DNA of 26,125 bases. Origin: Prevotella sp. UBA7551. Its GTDB lineage: Bacteria > Bacteroidota > Bacteroidia > Bacteroidales > Bacteroidaceae. The notes beneath the pieces were generated by a model. It saw nothing but the letters and a program-made list of their open reading frames with translations. It had not been told where the DNA came from and made no database searches. The stretch spans positions 1 to 26,125 of the forward strand of contig DLLX01000009.1 of the NCBI GenBank assembly GCA_002479145.1, given 5' to 3'. Positions within the stretch are counted from its first letter, which is position 1; each line of letters opens with the position of its first letter. The position numbers and the translations under genes are program-made. Positions 8,121 through 15,998 of the stretch are shown in pieces.

Positions 8121-10397
8121 ATGATATTTAATATGAAGAAAGCATTAAAGACAGTCGTGTTCATACTTACGATGGCTGTTGGTCGTCCAATAGCCTCCAT
8201 TGCCCAAAGCGTCCAGGCTGTCTCTGAGGATTTCAGCCTCTTCATGGAAGGCAGCGAGGAAACGCCTTCCAGCGTGATTAATAATACAGATGGGTCGATA
8301 CCATCACGCTATTTTCACCATACGGGATGGACCGGCTACGGCATCCATCAAGCGGGTGGGGCATGTGCGTTGATTAACCCAGACAATTATGGCGCGCAGC
8401 TCAATACGGCAACTGGTTGTTATGATGGGGCTTATATCGTGAAAGTGCGTGCCAAGACGCTCCCAGGTAATCGACAAGACAATGCGAGAGTTAACATCGG
8501 CTTGTGGGAGGATGCTGCCAACCAGTATAACCAGACGAGGTACTATGAGAATTTCGTCACGACAAAGAGCGAGTGGCGTGAGTTCACCTATGAGTTCAAC
8601 AACACGGCTTATGCAGGAAGCAATCGTATGTTCGTGGCTTTCTTCACCAATGATCAGGTGCTTATTGACGATGTGTCCGTCTCACGTGCTCAGACACTGT
8701 CCGCACCCACCACGTATCCGGCCACGGACTATACTCGAGAAGGCTTCACTGCACACTGGTCACCGGTGGAAAGTGCCACTCACTATCTGTTTTCCCTGTT
8801 CCATAACGAGTCAAATACCGTGACAGAGGAACGTCACTACACAGAGGATTTCTCATCACTCACCACTGGGCAGCTTCCTGAAGGGTGGACGTACAAGTCG
8901 GGCTCAGGCGAGGCTCCAGAGCTGTATGAAAATGCAGCGGAAGGTGTGCCATCGGCTTTGGTCTTCAAAAACGGCGATGTAATCACGATGCCGGATAATG
9001 GAGGCAGACTCACATCGCTTACGTTTTCCATTATAGAATGCAATTTGCCGAAGAACCCCGAAGACCTGTGGGGTACGGAGATTCATGTGGAATTGTGGAA
9101 TGGGGTCAGTTGGACCGACTTCACTACCATCCAAGTTGATGCTGCAGAATATGGAAATCAATTGGTACATGAGATTGACTGGGGTCGCTTCATGGTGCAA
9201 GACAAGTATAAATGCCAGACTGTGCGTTTCCGTTTGTCGGGATTGCCCGACGGCTGTGCCTTTGGACTGACCGATTTTTGCTGGGGGACCAAGCTATCTT
9301 CCACTACTGTCCATGACATCAGAGATCTACGTATTGACAATACCTACTATACCGTGACAGGGTTGGACGCATTGACGGACTACAGCTACACCGTCAAGGC
9401 TTGCAATGAAAGTTACACTTCACCATCGTCAGCACCCATGATGGCTTATGGACTACCCGCTCCCGCCGTGGAAGCGGCTACGGATGTAACAGAAAACAGT
9501 TTTATAGCCCATTGGAAGCCTGTCGCCAAGGCTATGGGATATGAAGTCTCACATTTTGACGTGTTCACTGCGTCAGAAGATAGGGCGGGTTATGTCGTGA
9601 TTGGTGAGGACTTTTCCAAAATTGCCAATACTGGTGTGGGAATCGAGAAGCCGTTTGCTTTTCAAAATTCAAACTACAAGAAATTGGGCATGGATATGGT
9701 GTATCGTAATGGTTGGCAGTGCCTGTGGGGAGGGTATGCCGATGGTTGTTTCGTGGGTACAGGACTTACGGAATACAATATCAGTGGCGAGCTGCTCACT
9801 CCCGAGCTGACCCTTTCCAATAATAATGGCATGTATCATGTCAAAGTGACTGCACGTTCAATGCTTCAGAGCGATGTCCTCTTGGTCTATAGCCGGAAAA
9901 GCGGTCAAGGAGTGCGTTGTGATTTGAGTCCCGATGAGTGGCGGGTGTTTGATACTAACGTTGCAGGTGGGCAATTGGACGACATCGTCGTGTTCACCAC
10001 GGAGAATCATTATCCATTCATCATAGATGATATTAAGATAACGCAAGATTTGAAAGCAAGTGACAATGTCTTTGAAAGGTTGAGTACGTCAGCAATTCTT
10101 GACCACGGCATATTGGAATATGCCGTTGAAGGACTTGACGCTTCTGCTGACGACCACTCTTATGCCTTTGGGGTGACCGCTGTGCGGCAGGACTCTTCGG
10201 GCGAATTGATTCGCTCGGAGCGTTCCGAATACCAGATGGTGGATGCTACGTTGGGTATAGGGATGCCCTCTGCGCCAGTAGCGGCTCGCGAAGTGGGGCG
10301 ATATACCATCGACGGCAGAATGGCTGATGGCAATGCGCAAGGGCTGGTAATCGTGAAATTCTCGGATGGTAGTGTAAGAAAGATGCTTCAAAGGTAG
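8121..10397 (+). CDS. Secreted multidomain protein with fibronectin III-like repeats and type IX-like tail
   Basis: The product is 758 residues. A signal peptide lies at the start (KKALKTVVFILTMAV), with likely cleavage near SIAQ at about residue 29; the ATG at 8133 is an equally good start. A beta-rich domain at about 35-190 ends in VLIDDVSVSRA, the style of cell-surface carbohydrate-binding-like folds. Two fibronectin III-like segments follow, with similar openings: TREGFTAHWSPVESATHY near 204-222 and TENSFIAHWKPVAKAMGYEV near 460. Another IDDIKIT strand closes the next region. The C-terminus, YTIDGRM, a spacer, then GLVIVKFSDG and KMLQR, resembles the type IX sorting tails in this window. 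The protein is probably surface-exposed or released. No catalytic motif was seen. Confidence 0.8.
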   Translation: MIFNMKKALKTVVFILTMAVGRPIASIAQSVQAVSEDFSLFMEGSEETPSSVINNTDGSIPSRYFHHTGWTGYGIHQAGGACALINPDNYGAQLNTATGCYDGAYIVKVRAKTLPGNRQDNARVNIGLWEDAANQYNQTRYYENFVTTKSEWREFTYEFNNTAYAGSNRMFVAFFTNDQVLIDDVSVSRAQTLSAPTTYPATDYTREGFTAHWSPVESATHYLFSLFHNESNTVTEERHYTEDFSSLTTGQLPEGWTYKSGSGEAPELYENAAEGVPSALVFKNGDVITMPDNGGRLTSLTFSIIECNLPKNPEDLWGTEIHVELWNGVSWTDFTTIQVDAAEYGNQLVHEIDWGRFMVQDKYKCQTVRFRLSGLPDGCAFGLTDFCWGTKLSSTTVHDIRDLRIDNTYYTVTGLDALTDYSYTVKACNESYTSPSSAPMMAYGLPAPAVEAATDVTENSFIAHWKPVAKAMGYEVSHFDVFTASEDRAGYVVIGEDFSKIANTGVGIEKPFAFQNSNYKKLGMDMVYRNGWQCLWGGYADGCFVGTGLTEYNISGELLTPELTLSNNNGMYHVKVTARSMLQSDVLLVYSRKSGQGVRCDLSPDEWRVFDTNVAGGQLDDIVVFTTENHYPFIIDDIKITQDLKASDNVFERLSTSAILDHGILEYAVEGLDASADDHSYAFGVTAVRQDSSGELIRSERSEYQMVDATLGIGMPSAPVAAREVGRYTIDGRMADGNAQGLVIVKFSDGSVRKMLQR

Positions 10398-10431
10398 ACA
10401 TGTATCTCTTACAAGTAGTGAAATAACAGCA

Positions 10432-10473
10432 GGAAAAGTGGCGCGAGTCATCTGGACTGCGTGCCGCTTTCCC
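10432..10473. terminator. Hairpin between the convergent secreted-protein and Tat operons
   Basis: GGAAAAGTGGC at 10432-10442 can pair with GCCGCTTTCC at 10463-10472 with one bulged base. Neither side has a strong T run, so termination strength is uncertain. Its position between convergent units supports the role. Confidence 0.4.
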
Positions 10474-10499
10474 TTCGCTTAGACTTTAGCCAAAATCGG

Positions 10500-10589
10500 T
10501 TATTTGATTTTGTCCCAGGTAGCTGTTTCTTTGGTCCAGGATGAAACATAAATGTTGAAGGCATAGCGGAATATGTAGGGGCTAACCAT
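10500..10589 (-). CDS. Possible 29-residue peptide overlapping the aldo/keto reductase stop
   Basis: An ATG at 10589 lies inside the last codons of the aldo/keto reductase gene (ATGGTTAG, with the upstream stop TAG at its end) and opens a frame of 29 codons to a TAA at 10500-10502. The peptide has an aromatic first half (SPYIFRYAFNIYVSSW) and a charged end (TKETATWDKIK). Such an overlap would allow reinitiation. Nothing similar is known to me, and so short a frame could be chance. It would be the last gene of the Tat operon. Confidence 0.3.
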   Translation of the reverse strand: MVSPYIFRYAFNIYVSSWTKETATWDKIK

Positions 10590-12000
10590 GCTGTTTTAGC
10601 AGCTCCACGAAGTCGGCGATGCGGTGCATTTCATCGGGAATCATGATGCTTTGTGGGCAAGAGGCGAGGCAGTTTCCGCATCCGATACAATGGTCTGCCT
10701 GTCGCACACGAGGCACCGAGCGGTCATAACTGATGAGATACTCACGGCGTGCCTCGCGGTATTTGGGGTCTTTGGCGTTCTCTATCACACGGCCTTCCAA
10801 CAGTAAGCGGTTGTAATGGGCGAAAATTCCTGGAATGTCGAGCCCATAAGGGCAAGGCATACAGTATTTGCAGCCAGTGCAAGGGATAGACCGATAGCCC
10901 ATCAGCTCTTTGGCAAAAGGACCATCGAGCCACTCCAGCGTTTTTTTGTCCAGAGGTTTAAACGGACAAAACGAGCGCAGGTTGTCCTTAAGGTGTTCCA
11001 TATAGGTCATGCCACTCAGCACCGTAAGAACTCCAGGGTAGCTACCCACGTAGCGGAAAGCCCATGAGGCTACGCTCCGTTCAGGGTCTTTGGCCTTGAG
11101 CTTGGCTACCATAGGCTGTGGCAATTTGGCCAGCCGGCCTCCCAGCAGTGGTTCCATTATGACCACAGGAATCTTTCTTTTTGTCAATTCGTGGTAGAGA
11201 TACTTCGCATCAACGTTGGAGTCATTGATTTCATCAGCCCAGTTCCAGTCGAGATAATTCATTTCTATCTGGGCAAAATCCCAAGAAATGCGCCTCTCAT
11301 CGTGCATCTTAAGTGCATGGTCGAACACCGTTTGGTCTCCATGGAAGGAAAATCCGAGATTGCGAATTGTCCCTTTGCGCTTCATATCGAGCAGGAAGTC
11401 AAGGATGCCGTTGTCGATAAAACGGGCATTGAACATCTCCATCGGGTCATGATTATCGTCGGCTATGCCGATGACATGGAGCAGGTAATAGTCTATGTAG
11501 TTGGTTTGTAGCTCTTTGAGGGAGTTGTTGAACATAGCGATAGAGTCTTCCCTGGTGTAGGAGTCCATGTTGGACATCTTCGTGGCGATGAAGTGTTTCC
11601 TACGGTCATGACGTTTCAAAGCGATGCCAGTAGCCCGTTCCGACAGTCCCTCCCCATAGACAGGTGACGTGTCGAAGTAGTTCACTCCATGCGCCAAAGC
11701 GTAATCCACCTGTCTATTGACCATCTCTTGGTCGATTTTCCCGTCACCTTCTTGCTGTTTTCCACTATTTGCGTCGTTCTGGCCGATTGTAGGAAGCCGC
11801 ATCATGCCGTATCCCAGCAGACTCACTCTGTCCTTGGTCGAAGTGTTGGAACGGTACGTCATCCTTCCCACAGGCGGATTGTCCTGCTGCCGGTTGCCAG
11901 TCTTTTCATTGCAGGACACGACCGACGAGGCCGCAATCACAGCAGCCGAACCCGCTCCTAAGCGCTTCAGGAAGCTCCTTCTCGTTATCTTTTCTGTCAT
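10582..12000 (-). CDS. Tat-exported lipoprotein aldo/keto reductase with C-terminal ferredoxin domain
   Basis: The product is 472 residues. It begins with a twin-arginine signal, RRSFLK at residues 7-12, followed by AAVIAASSVVSC, whose Cys30 fits a lipobox, so a Tat-exported lipoprotein is likely. The aldo/keto reductase barrel at about 55-350 keeps the usual catalytic tetrad: Asp110 and Tyr115 in FDTSPVYGEG, Lys141 in ATK, and His175 in LLH. Two [4Fe-4S] motifs lie at the C-terminus: CTGCKYCMPCP at 374-384 and CIGCGNCLASCP at 438-449. Such fused proteins likely couple a carbonyl reduction to ferredoxin-type electron transfer; the substrate is unknown. It starts 22 bases after the polyferredoxin gene in an operon that also encodes TatA and TatC, which would export it. 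Confidence 0.88.
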   Translation of the reverse strand: MTEKITRRSFLKRLGAGSAAVIAASSVVSCNEKTGNRQQDNPPVGRMTYRSNTSTKDRVSLLGYGMMRLPTIGQNDANSGKQQEGDGKIDQEMVNRQVDYALAHGVNYFDTSPVYGEGLSERATGIALKRHDRRKHFIATKMSNMDSYTREDSIAMFNNSLKELQTNYIDYYLLHVIGIADDNHDPMEMFNARFIDNGILDFLLDMKRKGTIRNLGFSFHGDQTVFDHALKMHDERRISWDFAQIEMNYLDWNWADEINDSNVDAKYLYHELTKRKIPVVIMEPLLGGRLAKLPQPMVAKLKAKDPERSVASWAFRYVGSYPGVLTVLSGMTYMEHLKDNLRSFCPFKPLDKKTLEWLDGPFAKELMGYRSIPCTGCKYCMPCPYGLDIPGIFAHYNRLLLEGRVIENAKDPKYREARREYLISYDRSVPRVRQADHCIGCGNCLASCPQSIMIPDEMHRIADFVELLKQHG

Positions 12001-12022
12001 GATGTTTCTGATTTACGGTTCG

Positions 12023-13558
12023 TTATTCCACCCGATGCACCTCGTGTCCTTCCACATAGATGGCAGGGAAAGGCCGCGAAGGGCATAAATACTCGCATGC
12101 GCCGCACCCGATGCAATGCGACTCATCTACTGCAGGCACCATTACTTCTCCATTTGGGGTTTCATAAGGCACCATAGTAATGGCCCCTGCGGGGCAGTGG
12201 CGGGCACAGTTGCCGCACTCATCCCCCTTTGTCACAGGCACACAGTTGGATTTCACCCACACGGCGTGGCCGATATGGATGGCAGACTTTTCTGCCCGCG
12301 ATACACGGTGGATGGCTCCTGTTGGACAAACTCTGGAGCAACGGCTGCACTCAGGACGACAGAAACCACGTTCATAGCTCATCGTTGGCTGCATCAGTGT
12401 GTCTAAATGAGTCGATGGACGCAGCACGCCATTAGGACATTCAGCCACGCAAAGCTGGCAGGCCACGCAGTGTTGTGCCATGTTCCTTGCACTTTGTGAG
12501 CCTGGTGGTGTCAGTGGTGTCTTGCGTTTCGGGGCTTCTTTACCGATGATTGGCGCCAATCCACCATCCACTTTCTTTTCTTTCTGAGCCATTATGCTGG
12601 CAGTCGTGGCCATGGCGGCCGCCAGAAGAAAGTGGCGGCGGGAAGTGTCAGGATGCTCAGCGTGTTGCAGCGTGTCCTTTTCTTTGGTGTCATGTCGTGG
12701 TTGTGGTTCTTTCTGTGCGGCCTTCCATTTTCTTTCCAGTCCGCGTCCCACATAGTGGAGTGCTTCAAAATTGCATTGTTCGAGGCAGTTTCCGCACGCC
12801 ACGCAGCGGCTGTAATCCACCGTCATCTGTTTGAAATTGATAGCCGCAGCCTTGCAACTTTTGCTGCACGCACTGCACTGGCGGCACTTTTCGTGATTGA
12901 AAACCACCTTGAACCACGAGTAGCGTGCAAATAAACTAAGGAATGTGCCCACTGGACAAATCGTGTTGCAATATGTCCGGCCATTGCGCCATGCCAGAAA
13001 ACCGACAAGGAAAAAGGTGATAAGGGCAACAGAAAACGTGAGACTGCTCCGCATCCAGATGTCGGTTGAGTAGAAGGCATAACTGTCTGCACGTTCCGCA
13101 CCAGCTGCCAGAAGATTGTTGACCAATTCATAAACTGGCTGGAAAAGGCTTTGTGCCATGCGTCCGTAGCTGCCATAAGGTGCCAATAGTGTATAGATGG
13201 CTGGGATTCCAGCTACCAACGCGGCAATAAAAACGACAAGAATGGTATAGCGCAACAGTCGTTTCTCTGGGGAATAACCATAACTGTGCCGTTTGCCCAT
13301 GCGTCCGAGGCGTGCCGCAAAGTCCTGAAAGACTCCCAATGGGCAGATGATGGAGCAGTAGATGCGCCCGAAAAGAAGTGTTAGCAGTAGCAAGCCGACG
13401 ACGACAAGGGCATACAAGGCGAGTACGGCAGGCAGAAATTGCACCTTCGCCATCCAGCCTATCCAGTGACGCAGTGTTCCCGTGAAGTCGAGAAATAACA
13501 ACGTGGTGCCAATAAAGAACACCATGGCGAGGGTAATTCTTATTTTCCTTAGCTTCAT
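12023..13558 (-). CDS. NapH/NapG-like polyferredoxin membrane protein with internal Tat signal
   Basis: The product is 511 residues. The N-terminal half is NapH/CcoG-like, with membrane helices near 7-24, 42-64, 103-125 and 172-190 and two CxxxCP motifs, CSIICP at 68-73 and CNTICP at 197-202. Two ferredoxin motifs follow, CRQCSACSKSC at 225-235 and CVACGNCLEQC at 252-262. After a charged linker comes an internal twin-arginine segment, SRRHF at 306-310 followed by LLAAAMATTASIMA. The C-terminal half carries four more cluster motifs: CVACQLCVAECP at 364-375, CRPECSRCSRVCP at 400-412, CGNCARHCP at 448-456 and CIGCGACEYLCP at 482-493. This is like NapH fused to NapG, whose free form is a Tat substrate. 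It probably moves electrons across or along the membrane to the neighbouring exported reductase. It lies 10 bases after tatC. Confidence 0.87.
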   Translation of the reverse strand: MKLRKIRITLAMVFFIGTTLLFLDFTGTLRHWIGWMAKVQFLPAVLALYALVVVGLLLLTLLFGRIYCSIICPLGVFQDFAARLGRMGKRHSYGYSPEKRLLRYTILVVFIAALVAGIPAIYTLLAPYGSYGRMAQSLFQPVYELVNNLLAAGAERADSYAFYSTDIWMRSSLTFSVALITFFLVGFLAWRNGRTYCNTICPVGTFLSLFARYSWFKVVFNHEKCRQCSACSKSCKAAAINFKQMTVDYSRCVACGNCLEQCNFEALHYVGRGLERKWKAAQKEPQPRHDTKEKDTLQHAEHPDTSRRHFLLAAAMATTASIMAQKEKKVDGGLAPIIGKEAPKRKTPLTPPGSQSARNMAQHCVACQLCVAECPNGVLRPSTHLDTLMQPTMSYERGFCRPECSRCSRVCPTGAIHRVSRAEKSAIHIGHAVWVKSNCVPVTKGDECGNCARHCPAGAITMVPYETPNGEVMVPAVDESHCIGCGACEYLCPSRPFPAIYVEGHEVHRVE

Positions 13559-13568
13559 TATCTTATTT

Positions 13569-14336
13569 TTATGTTTTGCGTTTGTAGGAAACTTTGACGA
13601 TGTACACGCTCACTTCATAGAGCAGCCAAATGGGAAGCGAAACCATAAGCAGGGTGAATGCGTCTCCCGTAGGGGTGATAACGGCAGCAATGACAACGAT
13701 GGCCACAATGGCATGGCGGCGGTAACGTATCATCCACTCGGGTCGGAGTAGTCCTGAAAGGGACAGAATCCAGCTCAAGACAGGTATCTCAAAGATGATG
13801 CCAAAGACGACAGACATCGTAAGTAGCGTGTCAATATATGACTGGAGCGACAGCAAGTTGCTTACGGCATCGCTCACTTGGTAGGTGCCGAGAAACCGTA
13901 CAGTGAGTGGAAAAACGAGGAAATAGTTGATTATTGAGCCGAGAATGAACATCAGATAGCCCGAGCAGACTATTCGCGAAGCGTAGTGTCGCTCCCGCTG
14001 ATAGAGGGCTGGCGCGACAAACTGGTAGAGCAGGTAGATGACATAAGGAGATGCTGCGTAAATTCCAGCGGCAAGTGCCGTCTTGACGTGGACGGCAAAC
14101 TGCTCCGTCAGCCCTACGTTGATGAGCCGAATGGTAAACGGCTCAGCCTTGAGTAGTCTGTAACTGATGAAACTGGAACTACAAGGAGCGAGCACTATCT
14201 TGAAGAGTTGGCTCTTTAGGCAGAAGGCTGCAAGGCTGCAGGCGGCTACCAGCCCGATGACACGCAGCAGGTCTCCCCGCAATATGTCAAGATGTTCCCA
14301 GAATGTTTGCTTCTTAGGCTCATTGCCTCGGTTCAT
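13569..14336 (-). CDS. tatC: Twin-arginine translocase subunit TatC
   Basis: The product is 255 residues with six predicted membrane helices, the normal TatC size and topology. VAPALYQRERH matches the conserved loop that carries the signal-binding Glu, VFPLTVRFL follows the third helix, and ITPTGDAF is the conserved late loop. The N-terminal motif reads EHLDILR, where many TatC proteins have HLxELR, so the signal-contacting Glu is replaced by Ile. TatC is the receptor for twin-arginine signal peptides. The start overlaps the 3' end of tatA by 17 bases, and two likely Tat substrates follow on the same transcript. Confidence 0.93.
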   Translation of the reverse strand: MNRGNEPKKQTFWEHLDILRGDLLRVIGLVAACSLAAFCLKSQLFKIVLAPCSSSFISYRLLKAEPFTIRLINVGLTEQFAVHVKTALAAGIYAASPYVIYLLYQFVAPALYQRERHYASRIVCSGYLMFILGSIINYFLVFPLTVRFLGTYQVSDAVSNLLSLQSYIDTLLTMSVVFGIIFEIPVLSWILSLSGLLRPEWMIRYRRHAIVAIVVIAAVITPTGDAFTLLMVSLPIWLLYEVSVYIVKVSYKRKT

Positions 14337-14502
14337 CCTTGCCAGCCTTCTTCGCGTCCTTTTGCTCCTCTATGCCGTTCATGCTGTCCTTGAAGCTCTT
14401 TACCCCTTGGCCCAACCCTTTCATCAGTTCAGGTATACGCTTGCCGCCGAAGAGCAACAAGACTATCAAAGCAATGACAATAATTTCTGTTGTACCTAAC
14501 AT
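14320..14502 (-). CDS. tatA: Twin-arginine translocase subunit TatA
   Basis: The product is 60 residues: a short N-terminal part with Glu6, a membrane helix (IIVIALIVLLLF), the hinge FGGKRIPEL, an amphipathic helix (MKGLGQGVKSFKDSM) and a charged tail. This is the standard TatA layout. I chose the ATG at 14502 because the family starts right at this helix; longer in-frame starts run into the leader. No TatB-like gene is nearby, so a two-component TatAC system is likely, as in other Bacteroidetes. TatA forms the protein-conducting assembly once TatC has bound a substrate. Confidence 0.93.
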   Translation of the reverse strand: MLGTTEIIVIALIVLLLFGGKRIPELMKGLGQGVKSFKDSMNGIEEQKDAKKAGKDEPRQ

Positions 14503-14576
14503 ATTATATCGACTTTTGTTTGACGCTGCGCACATAGCAAGACTTGCAGAGGCTGTACTAAGCAAGTACAAGGTAG

Positions 14577-14648
14577 TTAGTTCGTACTGCCGAGCATAGC
14601 ATCTTGTGTAAATACAATGCCTACGAGTGCAATGAGAGCTTTTCTCAT
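14577..14648 (-). CDS. Possible 23-residue leader peptide of the Tat operon
   Basis: Between the Tat operon promoter and tatA, an ATG at 14648 opens 23 codons ending in TAA at 14577-14579. The peptide reads MRKALIALVGIVFTQDAMLG then STN: two basic residues and a hydrophobic core, like a short signal peptide. It lies about 20 bases after the predicted transcription start and 74 bases before tatA. It may be a leader peptide or a tiny membrane protein, or a chance frame. Confidence 0.3.
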   Translation of the reverse strand: MRKALIALVGIVFTQDAMLGSTN

Positions 14649-14675
14649 ATTACCGAGTTACAGCTTATCTCTTTG

Positions 14676-14706
14676 CAAAGATAAGACTTTCCCTACAAAC
14701 TACAAA
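14676..14706 (-). promoter_or_regulatory. Promoter of the Tat operon
   Basis: On the minus strand TTTG (14703-14706) is followed after exactly 19 bases by TATCTTTG (14676-14683). This is a full match to the Bacteroidetes consensus. Transcription would start near 14669, leaving a leader of about 165 bases before tatA. Confidence 0.7.
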
Positions 14707-14817
14707 GAAATGAGTAGGCTGAATGGTGCAAAATAGTTGCATTGAGAATGAAAGAGCCAGAATTGAACTTGAAATTGTAGTTTTCCTGCGATTTTCTTTA
14801 GTCTCACATTTTTTTGA

Positions 14818-14825
14818 TAACTTTG
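14818..14825 (+). promoter_or_regulatory. Promoter -7 element of dinB with a very short leader
   Basis: TAACTTTG ends 9 bases before the dinB ATG, so the transcript would start within a few bases of the start codon. No clear -33 TTG was found, and no LexA-like box was recognised. Confidence 0.5.
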
Positions 14826-14834
14826 TCCTTCGAG

Positions 14835-15950
14835 ATGTCGCAGCGAAAAATAATCCATATTGACATGGATGCGTTTTACGCCTCCGTGGAGCAACACGAC
14901 GACCCCTCCTTGTGCGGGCTGCCAGTGGCAGTAGGTTTAGACGAGCCTCGTGGCGTGGTTTCTACGGCCAGCTATGAGGCGCGGCGGTATGGGATTCATT
15001 CTGCAATGGCCATTGCTACGGCAAAGCGCCGGTGTCCACAGTTGAAGATCATTCCTCCGCACTTCAAACGCTATAAGGAAATATCAAGGCAGATTCATGA
15101 GATCTTTCTCGACTATACCGACTTGGTGGAACCTCTATCTATCGATGAGGCTTTTCTCGATGTGACGGAGAATCGCCAAGGAATAGGGTTGGCAACAGAT
15201 GTGGCTAAAGAAATTAAACGACGCATTGGTGAGACCACTGGGCTGACGGCATCCGCCGGGGTGAGCTACAATAAGTTTTTGGCCAAGGTAGCGTCCGATT
15301 GGCGAAAGCCAGACGGTCTCGTCGTCATCCATCCTGCAAAGGCTCAAGAATTCATAGACGGTCTTCGCATAGAGAAATTTTGGGGTGTAGGGCCAAAGAC
15401 GGCGGCAAGGATGCACCACATGGGCATCTTTACGGGAGAGCAACTGCGCAGAGTTTCCCAGCAGCATCTGGTTCAGGTGTTTGGTAAGGCGGGTGATATT
15501 TATTACGACTTTGCTCGCGGCATAGACCAGCGCCCTGTAGTGACTGGACGTGATCGCAAGTCGGTGGGATGTGAGCATACTTTCCTTGAAGATCTTCTTT
15601 TGTCCTCGGCAGTCCTTATTGAGCTTTACCATCTTGTGCTGGAGCTGGAGCAGCGTATCGTCAAGAGCCACTTCCTCGGCTATACGCTTACGTTGAAGAT
15701 GAAATGGGGCGACATGACCCAAGTGACGCGCAGCCTGACGCAGTCAGCGGCTCTTTTGACAAAGGATGATATATTGCCGCTTGCCAAACGATTGCTCCGT
15801 CAGACGGAATACAAAACACGTCCTGTGAGACTCATGGGACTTTCAGTCTCCAATCCTCAGAGAGAAGCAGAGACCGTTTCAAAACCGAAATGGGTGGAGG
15901 GCTTTCTGCCTTTTCCCGATGAAACGGGTGAAAGCATGTACTTACGATGA
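14835..15950 (+). CDS. dinB: DNA polymerase IV (Y-family translesion polymerase)
   Basis: The product is 371 residues. HIDMDAFYASVEQ at residues 8-20 is the first catalytic motif, and LSIDEAFLDV at 101-110 holds the paired Asp104 and Glu105 that bind the catalytic metals. SAGVSYNKFLAKVASDWRKP follows, and WGVGPKTAARMHHMGI is the helix-hairpin-helix thumb. The last third is the little-finger domain. Polymerase IV copies past damaged bases at low fidelity. The ATG at 14835 gives the standard N-terminus; a longer in-frame start would lie within the promoter-like element at 14818. The C-terminus has no recognisable clamp-binding QLxLF motif, though I may have missed a diverged one. A zinc-ribbon protein follows 48 bases downstream. 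Confidence 0.93.
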   Translation: MSQRKIIHIDMDAFYASVEQHDDPSLCGLPVAVGLDEPRGVVSTASYEARRYGIHSAMAIATAKRRCPQLKIIPPHFKRYKEISRQIHEIFLDYTDLVEPLSIDEAFLDVTENRQGIGLATDVAKEIKRRIGETTGLTASAGVSYNKFLAKVASDWRKPDGLVVIHPAKAQEFIDGLRIEKFWGVGPKTAARMHHMGIFTGEQLRRVSQQHLVQVFGKAGDIYYDFARGIDQRPVVTGRDRKSVGCEHTFLEDLLLSSAVLIELYHLVLELEQRIVKSHFLGYTLTLKMKWGDMTQVTRSLTQSAALLTKDDILPLAKRLLRQTEYKTRPVRLMGLSVSNPQREAETVSKPKWVEGFLPFPDETGESMYLR

Positions 15951-15998
15951 ATTGTTCCCTTGTGTCGAAGGATAGATAAATTAAACGTTAAACGAAAA

